The notes: a model not told the origin generated them from the sequence alone. Positions 1 to 6,981 are shown, counted from the stretch's first letter. The stretch: DNA of 12,589 nt from JAHFJA01 sp964357385 (GCA_964357385.1 CAYHKW010000029.1:1-12589); one strand, 5' to 3'. Translations and numbers: made by a program.

Positions 1-1
1 A

Positions 2-856
2 TGTATACTCGGTAAAAAAATCGCCATGACCCACGTCTTCACGGACGACGGTCGCATGCATCCCGCTACTATGGTTAAAATAGGGGCGTGTTATGTTACG
101 AATGTTCTCACAAAGGAACATGATGGGTATGATGCAGTACAAATGGGATTTGATACCAAAAATGAAACTCAGGCCGTACGTGGTCAATACAAAGGCGTTG
201 GTAACCTCAAAGAAGGAAAAGGATTTCGCTTTGTAAAAGAAGTACCTTCCAAGACGGCAGTCAGTGTTAAAAAAGGTGATTTGATTGATCCTGCTACCTT
301 TGAATTCGGTGATGATGTGACGGTTGTTGGCTGGTCAAAAGGTCGTGGTTTTACGGGTGTAGTAAAGCGCCATGGATTCCGTGGCCATCCCAGCACCCAC
401 GGTCACAAAGATCAGCTCCGCATGCCTGGTTCTATTGGTGCCGGCGGTGTACAACGTGTTTTTAAAGGAATGCGTATGGGTGGTCACATGGGTGATGCTC
501 AAATCACGGTCAAAGGCGCTGAAGTACTTCGCGTTGATAGCGAACAACAGGTGGTATATCTTAAGGGAGGTATTCCTGGTGCACGCAACAGCTATGTTAT
601 TTTGAAAGCGGAAGGTGATTTAAAAGTTGTTTCATCAGAAGCACCAGAGGTACATGTTGAAGCTGCTCCAGAACCAGTAGTCGCACAAGCAGCGGCTGAT
701 ACTACACCAATCGTTGAAACAGCACCTATTGTTGAAGAAACAATTATTGCGCAGGAAACTCCCGCAGTCGACGAAGCACCCGTTGCTGAGACCGTAGAAG
801 CTCCTGTGGAAGAAGTTGCTGCACAAGAACCTGCAAAAGAAGAAACAACTGTATAA
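2..856 (+). CDS. rplC: 50S ribosomal protein L3 (uL3), 5'-truncated by the window edge, with acidic C-terminal tail
   Basis: L3 is an early assembly protein of the large subunit, and a loop of it reaches towards the peptidyl-transferase centre. The frame is already open at base 2 and reads CILGKKIAMTHVF, the normal L3 N-terminus, so the true start lies just upstream of the window and the ATG at 26 is an internal Met. Conserved stretches are GWSKGRGFTGVVKRHGF, the THG motif and PGSIG...RVFKGMRMGGHMG. The Gln that PrmB methylates in E. coli (Q150) falls in a shortened, Gly-rich stretch here and seems not to be conserved. The L3 fold ends near base 625. The remaining 76 residues are an A/E/P/V/T-rich tail with 18 acidic residues and one Lys. 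Usual L3 is about 205-210 residues; at least 284 are visible here. rplD follows 4 bp later. Identity is certain; only the start is missing. Confidence 0.97.
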   Translation, partial: CILGKKIAMTHVFTDDGRMHPATMVKIGACYVTNVLTKEHDGYDAVQMGFDTKNETQAVRGQYKGVGNLKEGKGFRFVKEVPSKTAVSVKKGDLIDPATFEFGDDVTVVGWSKGRGFTGVVKRHGFRGHPSTHGHKDQLRMPGSIGAGGVQRVFKGMRMGGHMGDAQITVKGAEVLRVDSEQQVVYLKGGIPGARNSYVILKAEGDLKVVSSEAPEVHVEAAPEPVVAQAAADTTPIVETAPIVEETIIAQETPAVDEAPVAETVEAPVEEVAAQEPAKEETTV

Positions 857-860
857 TTGT

Positions 861-1535
861 ATGACCAATACCACACAACAATTAAAAGTGAATATCTATA
901 ACCACGAAGGTGGTGTCGTAGGTACCCACGATCTTGATCCTCGTATCTTTGATGTTACGGTGGCAGATGAGCTCGTTCATTTTGTTGTTGTTGCACAAGA
1001 CGCCAATGCACGCCAAGTACTTGCTCATACCAAGACTCGTGCAGAAGTGCGCGGTGGTGGTAAAAAGCCATGGAAGCAAAAAGGTACTGGTCGTGCTCGT
1101 CATGGTTCAATCCGTTCTCCATTATGGAGAAAAGGTGGTGTTGCGTGGGGTCCTCGCAAAGACCGCAATTTTTCAATGAAGGTCAATAAAAAAGTAAAAC
1201 GCAAAGCATTGTTTGGTGTGTTGTCAGACAAGGTTCGTCAGGGTCATTTGGTCTTGATTGATAATTTTGATGTAACACCAATCAAAACAAAGCGTGCTTT
1301 TGAAGTATTGAAAGCATTGCCACTCTCCATCAACAAAGAGCGTACTCCTCGCATTGGTGTTGTAACGCCAAAGCAGGCAGCAAATATGAATCGTTCTATG
1401 CGTAATTTGGAGTATGTTCAGGCAATGGGTTCCCAAAGCTTGAATATTAAAGACGTATTGCGCGCTGAGTATTTGGTGCTGTCAAAGGAGAGCATCAATG
1501 AAATGGTGTCATTGTATTTTCCTACAAACGAATAA
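861..1535 (+). CDS. rplD: 50S ribosomal protein L4 (uL4)
   Basis: L4 binds 23S rRNA early in assembly and its extended loop lines the peptide exit tunnel. In E. coli it also represses its own S10 operon through the rpsJ leader, which lies outside this window, so that cannot be judged here. The product has 224 residues, near the usual 200-210. The tunnel loop is seen at residues 59-98, with TRAEVRGGGKKPWKQKGTGR followed by ARHGSIRSPLWRKGGVAWGP. The globular part continues through LVLIDNF and ends KESINEM. I chose the ATG at 861, 4 bp after the rplC stop. A longer in-frame start at 816 lies inside rplC and would add 15 residues not typical of L4. No Shine-Dalgarno site precedes the start, and the base before ATG is T. 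Confidence 0.97.
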   Translation: MTNTTQQLKVNIYNHEGGVVGTHDLDPRIFDVTVADELVHFVVVAQDANARQVLAHTKTRAEVRGGGKKPWKQKGTGRARHGSIRSPLWRKGGVAWGPRKDRNFSMKVNKKVKRKALFGVLSDKVRQGHLVLIDNFDVTPIKTKRAFEVLKALPLSINKERTPRIGVVTPKQAANMNRSMRNLEYVQAMGSQSLNIKDVLRAEYLVLSKESINEMVSLYFPTNE

Positions 1536-1538
1536 TAT

Positions 1539-1850
1539 ATGGCCGAAACAAAGAAAAAATTCATGGTAAAAGAGTACGAGATAATGCTTCGTCCTCATAT
1601 TTCTGAAAAGACCATTGCTTTGGGCCAAAAGGGCGTATATACGTTTCAGGTACATCCTGAGGCAAACAAGATTCAGGTGAAGCTCGCATTTTTTAATATG
1701 TATGGTCAAATGCCTTCAAAGGTAACCATTTCAAATCACATGGGAAAGACGGTGCGCTCTGGTCGTACGAGCGGTACCCGTGCTGCATGGAAAAAAGCAA
1801 CCGTATCCATGGCAAAAGGTCAATTGATTAGTGAATTGAACTACGCATAA
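1539..1850 (+). CDS. rplW: 50S ribosomal protein L23 (uL23)
   Basis: L23 sits at the mouth of the peptide exit tunnel and is the docking site for trigger factor and SRP. The product has 103 residues, the normal length. Family signature residues are visible: LRPHISEKT near the N-terminus, YTFQVHPEANKIQVK in the middle (the usual YxFxVxxxANKxxIK), and WKKATVSMAKGQLI at the C-terminus. The basic loop KTVRSGRTSGTRAAWKK that contacts 23S rRNA is present. The start at 1539 follows the rplD stop by 3 bp in a TAA-TAT-ATG junction. An internal ATG at 1563 would cut off residues before the conserved region, so the longer form is preferred. Confidence 0.96.
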   Translation: MAETKKKFMVKEYEIMLRPHISEKTIALGQKGVYTFQVHPEANKIQVKLAFFNMYGQMPSKVTISNHMGKTVRSGRTSGTRAAWKKATVSMAKGQLISELNYA

Positions 1851-1854
1851 TTCT

Positions 1855-2688
1855 ATGGCAGTAATTGTCCACAAACCAACCTCTCCTGGACGCCGACATT
1901 CAAGTGTTGCTGACTTTTCGATGCTTACAAAAAAACGACCAGAACGATCGTTGATTGAAATCAAAAAGAAGCACTCAGGACGCAACAATACAGGAAAAAT
2001 TACGGTACGTCATCGTGGTGGTGGAACACGCAAGTATTATCGCATGGTTGATTTCACTCGTATGGCACGTTTGGATCAAGAAGCAACAGTGATTGCACTC
2101 GAATATGATCCAAACCGTTCTGCACGTATTATTCTTCTTGAATATACGGACGGTGTAAAGTCATACATGATTGCTCCTAACGGTATTGCTATCGGTGACA
2201 AGATTGTCGCAACGCGCGGCAAAGCTGAAATCAAGGTAGGTAATCGCATGCCTCTTGGATTTATTCCTTCTGGTATGATGGTTAACACCATCGAACTTCA
2301 GCCAGGTGGCCGCGGTGTTGCTGCTCGATCTGCGGGAGTAGGCGCAAAGGTCATGTCTGTTGAAGATCAATGGGTAATGATGAAGATGCCTTCCGGAGAA
2401 ATCCGTAAATTCGCTGCTGGTTGTCTTGCAACCATTGGTGAAGTGGGGAATTCAGATCATCGGTTGATCCGATGGGGTAAGGCAGGACGAAGCCGCTTGC
2501 GTGGTATCAAACCTACGGTTCGCGGTAAGGCAATGAACCCGGTCGACCACCCACACGGTGGTGGAGAAGGGGTTAACCCGATTGGTTTGAAACATCCAAA
2601 GACAGCACAAGGTAAGCCGGCATTGGGTGTACGAACCCGTCGTAAGAAGAAAGCATCTAACAAATTTATTTTGCAGCGCCGCAAGTAA
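1855..2688 (+). CDS. rplB: 50S ribosomal protein L2 (uL2)
   Basis: L2 is among the most conserved large-subunit proteins. It is needed for subunit association and full peptidyl-transferase activity. The 277-residue product has the family length. The N-terminal RNA-binding domain includes GRNNTGKITVRHRGGG (residues 42-57) and YDPNRSARI. The C-terminal domain has MNPVDHPHGGGEG at 227-239, with His232 in the place of the functionally important E. coli His229. The C-terminal basic tail RRKKKASNKFILQRRK is normal. A small departure is Thr58 in GGGTRKYYR, where many bacteria have GGGHK. The gene starts 4 bp after rplW with no Shine-Dalgarno site. Confidence 0.98.
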   Translation: MAVIVHKPTSPGRRHSSVADFSMLTKKRPERSLIEIKKKHSGRNNTGKITVRHRGGGTRKYYRMVDFTRMARLDQEATVIALEYDPNRSARIILLEYTDGVKSYMIAPNGIAIGDKIVATRGKAEIKVGNRMPLGFIPSGMMVNTIELQPGGRGVAARSAGVGAKVMSVEDQWVMMKMPSGEIRKFAAGCLATIGEVGNSDHRLIRWGKAGRSRLRGIKPTVRGKAMNPVDHPHGGGEGVNPIGLKHPKTAQGKPALGVRTRRKKKASNKFILQRRK

Positions 2689-2696
2689 CCATTTTT

Positions 2697-2975
2697 ATGT
2701 CACGAAGTCTTAAAAAAGGACCATTTATTGAACACCGATTGTTGGCTAAGATCAGCAAGCTTTCTGCTACCGACAAATCAGTGATCAAAACATGGGCACG
2801 CGATGCCTCAATTACCCCAGAAATGGTAGGCTTTACGTTTGGCGTTCATAATGGTAAAGTGCACACTCCGGTTACGGTAATTGAAAATATGGTCGGACAT
2901 AAGTTGGGTGAGTTCTCTCCTACTCGTAAGTTTGTCCGCCATAGCGGTAAGCTCGCTAAAGAAGCAAAGAAATAA
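2697..2975 (+). CDS. rpsS: 30S ribosomal protein S19 (uS19)
   Basis: S19 lies in the head of the small subunit with S13, near the A-site tRNA and the A-site finger bridge. The product is 92 residues, the usual length. It begins MSRSLKKGPF and holds the family core TWARDASITPEMVGFTFGVHNG followed by ENMVGHKLGEFSPTR. The start at 2697 is 8 bp after rplB and is the only sensible one, since SRSLKKGPF is the known S19 N-terminus. The 8-bp spacer is pyrimidine-rich and has no Shine-Dalgarno site. Confidence 0.97.
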   Translation: MSRSLKKGPFIEHRLLAKISKLSATDKSVIKTWARDASITPEMVGFTFGVHNGKVHTPVTVIENMVGHKLGEFSPTRKFVRHSGKLAKEAKK

Positions 2976-2978
2976 TAT

Positions 2979-3572
2979 ATGGAAGTCATTGCATACTCAA
3001 ATAATATTCGCATGTCATCTCGCAAGGTACGCCTTGTGATTGATTCAGTGCGCGGAAAAACTGCGCTCCGTGCGATTGCCCAGCTTTCTGTGTTGCCAAA
3101 GGCAGCAAGTATTCCGGTACGCAAAGCGATTGAGTCAGCAGTGGCAAATGCAGAGCACAATTTTAGCATCACCAAAGATAACTTGTTTGTTAAGTCCATT
3201 GAGGTGAATCAGGGCCCTATGCTTAAACGCTGGCGAGCACGAGCGTTTGGGCGTGCGGCTCCTATCATGAAGCACTCTTGCCACATTAGCGTGGCATTGG
3301 CACCGATTCAGGAAACGGGAATCAAGACTCCTAAGGCATCAAAGCCTGTCGAAGCTACTCTCGTAACGGGAACGTCAAAAGAAGGAATTCCTTCCAAAAC
3401 CGTTACTCCTATCATCGATGTGCCAACCCCAGTGGCTGCAAAAGAGTCACACGAGCCTGAGCAGTTTGATATCCGTCGCCACGATGGACATCCCCATGAA
3501 CAGCACAGTGCAAAAGGAGGAAAGGGAACAGGAGCAACCATGAAGAAAATTTTTAATCGCAAAGCAGGCTAG
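2979..3572 (+). CDS. rplV: 50S ribosomal protein L22 (uL22) with long C-terminal extension
   Basis: L22 folds early on 23S rRNA, and its long hairpin lines the exit tunnel next to L4. The core (residues 1-109) is normal: NIRMSSRKVRLVIDSVRGK, then SAVANAEHNF, then the hairpin GPMLKRWRARAFGRAAPI and the final strand CHISVAL. Typical bacterial L22 has about 110-115 residues; this one has 197. The extra 88 residues (bases 3306-3569) are not homologous to L22 proper as far as I can tell. They have a Pro/Thr/Val/Lys linker, a short His-rich stretch (RRHDGHPHEQHS), a Gly/Lys patch and a basic end, MKKIFNRKAG. The tail is in frame and followed directly by rpsC after 1 bp, so it is real coding sequence and not a frameshift product. 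Confidence 0.96.
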   Translation: MEVIAYSNNIRMSSRKVRLVIDSVRGKTALRAIAQLSVLPKAASIPVRKAIESAVANAEHNFSITKDNLFVKSIEVNQGPMLKRWRARAFGRAAPIMKHSCHISVALAPIQETGIKTPKASKPVEATLVTGTSKEGIPSKTVTPIIDVPTPVAAKESHEPEQFDIRRHDGHPHEQHSAKGGKGTGATMKKIFNRKAG

Positions 3573-3573
3573 T

Positions 3574-4221
3574 ATGGGAAATAAAGTAAACCCAAAAGGA
3601 TTTCGAGTTGGTGTACTACATGGATGGGATTCCAAGTGGTTCGCTGCACGACCAGAAGATTTCGCGCGTTCATTGCGTGAAGACCTTGCGATTAAAAAAT
3701 ATTTGCAAAAGGAATTGAAAGCGGCCAGTGTCGCAAAGATTGAAATTGAACGCACTCATAATGCAATCACTATCATTTTGCACTCCGCTACTCCTGGTAT
3801 GATCATCGGCCGTCAAGGTTCTGGTGCTGAGGTGTTGAAGCAACACATCAAGAAACAATTTTTTGGATCAAAGAAAATTGCTATCAACCTCAACATTATT
3901 GAAGTGACAAAGCCCGGTTTGAATGCAACACTCGTGTTGCAAGAAATGATCGTTGCTATTGAAAAGCGTATGCCATTTCGTCGCGTACTTAAATCAGCTC
4001 AAGACCGTGCTCAAAAGGCAGGTGCTCAAGGGGTGAAAGTATATGTGACAGGGCGACTTAACGGTGCTGAAATTGCTCGCGCAGAAACATTGGCTTGGGG
4101 AAAGATTCCTCTCCATACATTGCGTGCAGACATTGACTACAGCCGTGGCGTTGCGCACACCATCTTTGGTACCATTGGTATCAAGGTATGGATTTATAAA
4201 GGTGAAGTTTTTGAAGAATAA
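3574..4221 (+). CDS. rpsC: 30S ribosomal protein S3 (uS3)
   Basis: S3 sits at the mRNA entry tunnel of the small subunit, and with S4 and S5 forms the mRNA helicase region. The product is 215 residues, a normal length. It starts MGNKVNPKGFRVG, as in most bacteria. The KH type 2 domain is at about residues 40-110, with the GxxG-type loop PGMIIGRQGSG at 74-84. The C-terminal S3 domain has RLNGAEIARAE (161-171), PLHTLRADIDY (179-189) and GIKVWIYKGE near the end. The start is 1 bp after the TAG of rplV. Partial AGG homology lies upstream inside rplV, but it is too weak to call a Shine-Dalgarno site. Confidence 0.97.
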   Translation: MGNKVNPKGFRVGVLHGWDSKWFAARPEDFARSLREDLAIKKYLQKELKAASVAKIEIERTHNAITIILHSATPGMIIGRQGSGAEVLKQHIKKQFFGSKKIAINLNIIEVTKPGLNATLVLQEMIVAIEKRMPFRRVLKSAQDRAQKAGAQGVKVYVTGRLNGAEIARAETLAWGKIPLHTLRADIDYSRGVAHTIFGTIGIKVWIYKGEVFEE

Positions 4222-4224
4222 CAT

Positions 4225-4641
4225 ATGCTATTCCCCAAGAAAGTAAAACATCGCAAATGGAATCGAGGCCGAGGCCGTAACAAGGGACGCGTTGCGCAAA
4301 CACGCAACGAGGTCGATTTTGGCGAGTTCGGTCTCAAGTCTTTAGGCGAGTCTTGGGTTACTGCTCGTCAAATTGAAGCAGCACGACGCGCCGTAGCACG
4401 CTGTATTAAGCGTGGAGGTAAGATTTGGGTGCGTATCTTCCCTGATCGCCCAGTAACCTTTCATGGTAACGAAAACACCATGGGTGGGGGAAAGGGTGCA
4501 GTTGATCATTATGTTACCGTGGTACGTCCGGGAACTGTAATGTTTGAAATGTCAGGAGTCGAAGAAAGTGTCGCACGCGAAGCCCTTCGTTTGGCTTCAC
4601 ACAAGCTTTGTGTGAAGACTGCATTTGTAAAAAAAGTCTAA
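4225..4641 (+). CDS. rplP: 50S ribosomal protein L16 (uL16), with altered PTC-proximal loop
   Basis: L16 is a late assembly protein that organises the A-site and the peptidyl-transferase region. The 138-residue product starts MLFPKKVKHRKWNRGRGR and shows FGEFGLKSL, the helix TARQIEAARRA and GKIWVRIFPDRPVT. The loop that reads RMGKGKG in E. coli reads TMGGGKG here (residues 85-91). Thr85 therefore takes the place of Arg81, which is hydroxylated by RoxA/YcfD in E. coli, and one Lys of the loop is now Gly. The codons (4477-4497) are unambiguous and the rest aligns without gaps, so this is substitution and not misreading. The start lies 3 bp after rpsC. A 10-bp inverted repeat lies near the gene's 3' end. 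Confidence 0.97.
   Translation: MLFPKKVKHRKWNRGRGRNKGRVAQTRNEVDFGEFGLKSLGESWVTARQIEAARRAVARCIKRGGKIWVRIFPDRPVTFHGNENTMGGGKGAVDHYVTVVRPGTVMFEMSGVEESVAREALRLASHKLCVKTAFVKKV
4595..4617 (+). repeat. 10-bp perfect inverted repeat inside the 3' end of rplP
   Basis: The arms are CTTCACACAA (4595-4604) and TTGTGTGAAG (4608-4617), separated by GCT. In RNA this would be a strong hairpin some 25 nt before the rplP stop, just ahead of the loosely spaced rplP-rpmC junction. No U-run follows on either strand, so it is not an intrinsic terminator. The repeat encodes part of ordinary L16 sequence (SHKLCVK), so protein constraint may explain some of it. I estimate a 10-bp perfect hairpin with a short loop has well under a 10 percent chance of arising in a window this size. 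Confidence 0.6.
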
Positions 4642-4650
4642 TCGTGTTAT

Positions 4651-4851
4651 ATGAAGTTTACTGAGTTAAAAGAACAATCTACCCAAGATATCGAACGCGT
4701 CCTTGCCACGAGTCGTGACGAGGTGCGCCAGACACGCTTTGCATTGGTCACTGGCCAAGCTAAGAATGTTCGTGATATCCGTAAAAAGCGCAAAATTATT
4801 GCGCAGGCATTAACGCTTTTGACTCAGAAGCGAAAAGCAGAAAAGAAATAA
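4651..4851 (+). CDS. rpmC: 50S ribosomal protein L29 (uL29)
   Basis: L29 is a small helical hairpin protein next to L23 at the tunnel exit, near the trigger factor and SRP docking site. The product has 66 residues, the family size. It begins MKFTELKEQS (family: MKxxELRxxS) and has the conserved second helix VRDIRKKRKIIAQALTLL (family: NxxxIRxvRrdIARixTvL). The middle reads RFALVTGQAKN, where the family usually has RfqxatGQLeN. The start is 9 bp after rplP, one of the wider gaps in this block. There is no Shine-Dalgarno site. Confidence 0.93.
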   Translation: MKFTELKEQSTQDIERVLATSRDEVRQTRFALVTGQAKNVRDIRKKRKIIAQALTLLTQKRKAEKK

Positions 4852-4852
4852 T

Positions 4853-5110
4853 ATGAATACCACTTCACACAAGCGAACATTTCAGGGTGTTGTCGTCAGC
4901 GACAAGATGGATAAAACCATTGTTGTTCGTGTCGACAGTGTCGTGGTGCACCCAAAATATCGCAAGCGCTACACGGTTTCAAAGCGGTTTTCTGTTCATG
5001 ATGAAAAGAATGAACACAAAACAGGGGATAAAGTTCGCTTTATCGAAACCCGACCGCTAAGCCGACACAAAAAGTGGCGCGTGTTAAGTGAAACTACACC
5101 AAAGATCTAA
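4853..5110 (+). CDS. rpsQ: 30S ribosomal protein S17 (uS17)
   Basis: S17 is a primary 16S rRNA binder with an OB-fold. It is the last gene of the classical S10 operon. The 85-residue product has the signature GVVVSDKMDKTIVVRVD, then HPKYRKRYTVSKRFSVHDE (family: HPxYxKxxkxskkyxaHDE) and GDKVRFIETRPLSRHKKWRV. The start at 4853 is 1 bp after the rpmC stop (TAA-T-ATG), which would favour translational coupling. Confidence 0.96.
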   Translation: MNTTSHKRTFQGVVVSDKMDKTIVVRVDSVVVHPKYRKRYTVSKRFSVHDEKNEHKTGDKVRFIETRPLSRHKKWRVLSETTPKI

Positions 5111-5116
5111 ACCCAT

Positions 5117-5488
5117 ATGATTCAGCATCGAACAATACTCAATTCAGCCGATAACTCTGGTGCACGCCGCATTCAGTGTATTCGTGTGCTGGGTGGATTC
5201 GAAAAGCGATATGGTCATATCGGCGATGTAATCACGGTGTCGATCAAAGATGCTCTACCACGCAGTGGTGTAAAGAAAGGCGAAGTGTGCCACGCGGTGA
5301 TCGTACGTACTCGTAAAGAGTATGGCCGTAAAGATGGAACATTTGTTCGATTTGACGAAAATGCAGTAGTAATTATTGATAAGAAAACAAAGGAACCGCG
5401 CGGGACTCGTATCTTTGGTCCGATCGCCCGTGAACTTCGTAGTAAAGGGTTTTCAAAGATTATTTCTCTGGCACCTGAAGTGCTCTAA
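5117..5488 (+). CDS. rplN: 50S ribosomal protein L14 (uL14)
   Basis: L14 lies at the subunit interface, where it forms bridges to 16S rRNA. It is the first gene of the classical spc operon. The 123-residue product is full length: MIQHRTILNSADNSGARRIQ at the start, GDVITVSIKDA, then RFDENAVVIID and EPRGTRIFGPIARELR at the C-terminus. Only 6 bp separate it from rpsQ and no promoter is seen, so S10 and spc appear fused into one unit here. A 7-bp palindrome at 5207-5222 inside the gene is within chance expectation. Confidence 0.97.
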   Translation: MIQHRTILNSADNSGARRIQCIRVLGGFEKRYGHIGDVITVSIKDALPRSGVKKGEVCHAVIVRTRKEYGRKDGTFVRFDENAVVIIDKKTKEPRGTRIFGPIARELRSKGFSKIISLAPEVL

Positions 5489-5491
5489 TAT

Positions 5492-5815
5492 ATGAAGATT
5501 AAACGAAACGACACAATCAAAGTATTGGCAGGTAAAGACCGCGGAAAAACCGGTAAGGTTCTTCGTGTATTTCCTGAACAAGAAAAGATCGTTGTTGAGG
5601 GCGTTAATGTCCTTGCAAAGCACGTTCGTCCTCGTAAAAAAGGCGAACAAGGACAAAAAGTATATTTTCCTGCACGTATGGCGATGTCAAATATCATGTT
5701 GGTATGCCCTTCTTGTGGTAAACCTACCCGTGTGGGGTATCAGGTTACCCGTAATGAGGGCGGACGAACACACAAAGAACGCACCTGTAAGAAATGTAAA
5801 ACAACGTTTGCTTAA
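5492..5815 (+). CDS. rplX: 50S ribosomal protein L24 (uL24), zinc-ribbon form
   Basis: L24 starts large-subunit assembly and sits near the tunnel exit. The 107-residue product begins with a KOW motif at about residues 6-33 (NDTIKVLAGKDRGKTGKV). It continues with VEGVNVLAKHVRP and ends in a C-terminal segment with two Cys pairs, CPSC (72-75) and CKKC (99-102). That spacing fits a zinc ribbon, a form found in part of the L24 family. The start follows the rplN stop by 3 bp in another TAA-TAT-ATG junction. A longer same-strand frame at 5565-5828 is a shadow. Confidence 0.96.
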   Translation: MKIKRNDTIKVLAGKDRGKTGKVLRVFPEQEKIVVEGVNVLAKHVRPRKKGEQGQKVYFPARMAMSNIMLVCPSCGKPTRVGYQVTRNEGGRTHKERTCKKCKTTFA

Positions 5816-5820
5816 ACGAT

Positions 5821-6360
5821 ATGACTAGGATCACCCAACAATATAAAGACAAGGTGGTGCCGGCACTTATGAAGCAGTTTGAATACTCAAACATTCATGA
5901 GGTACCGAAGATCACCAAAGTAACCCTTAACATTGGTTTGGGCCGTGTTTCAAAGGATCCTGCTTTTATTGAAGTTGCAGAGGCAAATTTGACGGCAATT
6001 AGCGGTCAAAAGCCAGTGCGTAACAAAGCAAAGAAGTCTATTGCAGGATTCAAGATTCGCCAAGGTCAAGTTGTTGGTATGTCAGTTACTCTGCGCAAAC
6101 AACGAATGTTCGACTTTTTAGAAAAATTGGTGAGCATGACCCTTCCTCGCGTGCGTGATTTTCACGGTATTGATAAGAAACTGGTAGACCAGCACGGTAA
6201 CCTTAATATCGGATTTCGTGAAAATGCAGCATTTCCTGAAGTGAAGTCCGACGAGTTGGAACGTCTCCATGGTTTGGAGATCAACGTTACTACCACCGCT
6301 CGCAACAGGGAAGAGGGCTTGGCATTGTTTACTGAATTAGGCTTTCCTTTTAAGCAATAA
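5821..6360 (+). CDS. rplE: 50S ribosomal protein L5 (uL5)
   Basis: L5 binds 5S rRNA with L18 and contacts the P-site tRNA in the central protuberance. The 179-residue product has the same length as E. coli L5. It shows VPKITKVTLNIGLG near the N-terminus, SGQKPVRNKAKKSIAGFKIR, the variable-loop region TLPRVRDFHGI, and the C-terminal GLEINVTTTA segment (family: GMDIxIvTTA). The stretch FPEVKSDELERLHGL replaces the common FPEIxyDxidxirGM. The gene starts 5 bp after rplX. Confidence 0.97.
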   Translation: MTRITQQYKDKVVPALMKQFEYSNIHEVPKITKVTLNIGLGRVSKDPAFIEVAEANLTAISGQKPVRNKAKKSIAGFKIRQGQVVGMSVTLRKQRMFDFLEKLVSMTLPRVRDFHGIDKKLVDQHGNLNIGFRENAAFPEVKSDELERLHGLEINVTTTARNREEGLALFTELGFPFKQ

Positions 6361-6368
6361 CTACTCCT

Positions 6369-6563
6369 ATGGCAACTGAAGCACAAGTCGTAAAATCACG
6401 ACGATCACTCACGAAAGCAAAGTACTCCACTCGTATTGTGAGACGATGTTTTCGTTGTGGACGAGGTCACGCGTATATGCGAGACTTCCAGTTGTGCCGT
6501 ATTTGCTTTAGGGAGCTTGCATCTCAGGGAAGTATCCCGGGGATTACCCGCTCAAGCTGGTAA
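6369..6563 (+). CDS. rpsN: 30S ribosomal protein S14, zinc-binding type (uS14)
   Basis: S14 belongs to the head of the small subunit beside S3 and S10. The short 64-residue form has four zinc ligands, Cys27, Cys30, Cys43 and Cys46, in CFRCGR...CRIC. This is the type Z S14, as opposed to the longer Cys-free form of E. coli. The C-terminal motif CFRELASQGSIPGITRSSW is diagnostic. The N-terminus is a few residues longer than in typical 61-residue homologues. The gene lies 8 bp after rplE and 21 bp before rpsH. Confidence 0.96.
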   Translation: MATEAQVVKSRRSLTKAKYSTRIVRRCFRCGRGHAYMRDFQLCRICFRELASQGSIPGITRSSW

Positions 6564-6584
6564 CATTCCATTACTATATTTTCT

Positions 6585-6977
6585 ATGACAGACCCAATCG
6601 CTGACATGTTAACGAGAATCCGGAATGCCGGTGCGGTGAATAAAAACACCGTGCGTATTCCGTTCTCAAATCTCAAAAAAGAAATCGCTCGCGTCTTGAA
6701 AGACGAGGGGTATCTTGAGGATGTCCGCATTGAAGCTGAGGGCGTACAACGTGCGTTGGTAGTCACCCTTCGTTATTTGGGTGATAAGGTACCAGCGATT
6801 CGTTCAATTCAGCGTGTCAGCACCCCTGGGTGCCGTGTGTACGCAAAGTCAACTGAGTTGCCTGTTGTGCGTAATAACACGGGTGTTGCTATTCTTTCAA
6901 CATCTCACGGTATTATGACCAACTCACAGGCAAAGCGCGCAGGAGTCGGCGGCGAAATATTGTGTGAAATCCATTAA
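6585..6977 (+). CDS. rpsH: 30S ribosomal protein S8 (uS8)
   Basis: S8 is a primary 16S rRNA binder in the platform. In E. coli it represses the spc operon by binding the rplE region. The 130-residue product starts MTDPIADMLTRIRNAG, the standard N-terminus. It ends with the family motifs RVSTPGCRVY, GVAILSTSHGIMT and GVGGEILCEI. The gap before it (6564-6584) is one of the larger ones and is T/A-rich. I see no S8-binding mimic that I could support. Confidence 0.97.
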   Translation: MTDPIADMLTRIRNAGAVNKNTVRIPFSNLKKEIARVLKDEGYLEDVRIEAEGVQRALVVTLRYLGDKVPAIRSIQRVSTPGCRVYAKSTELPVVRNNTGVAILSTSHGIMTNSQAKRAGVGGEILCEIH

Positions 6978-6981
6978 ACTT

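Noticed and set aside
26..28. ATG at 26 as the start of rplC
   Set aside because: The frame upstream reads CILGKKIA, which is conserved L3 sequence, so the gene begins before the window.
816..860. Longer rplD start at 816
   Set aside because: It overlaps rplC and adds residues not found in L4; the ATG at 861 sits 4 bp after the rplC stop like its neighbours.
592..876. 94-residue antisense frame opposite the rplC tail, rich in Ser, Ala and Thr
   Set aside because: It is a mirror of the low-complexity tail codons with no start signal or family match.
5207..5222. Palindrome CGATATG-GT-CATATCG inside rplN
   Set aside because: A 7-bp palindrome is expected about once by chance in a window this long, and it lies in conserved coding sequence.
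6964..6981. Longer rplF start at 6964
   Set aside because: It overlaps rpsH; MSRIGKQ from 6982 is the canonical L6 N-terminus.
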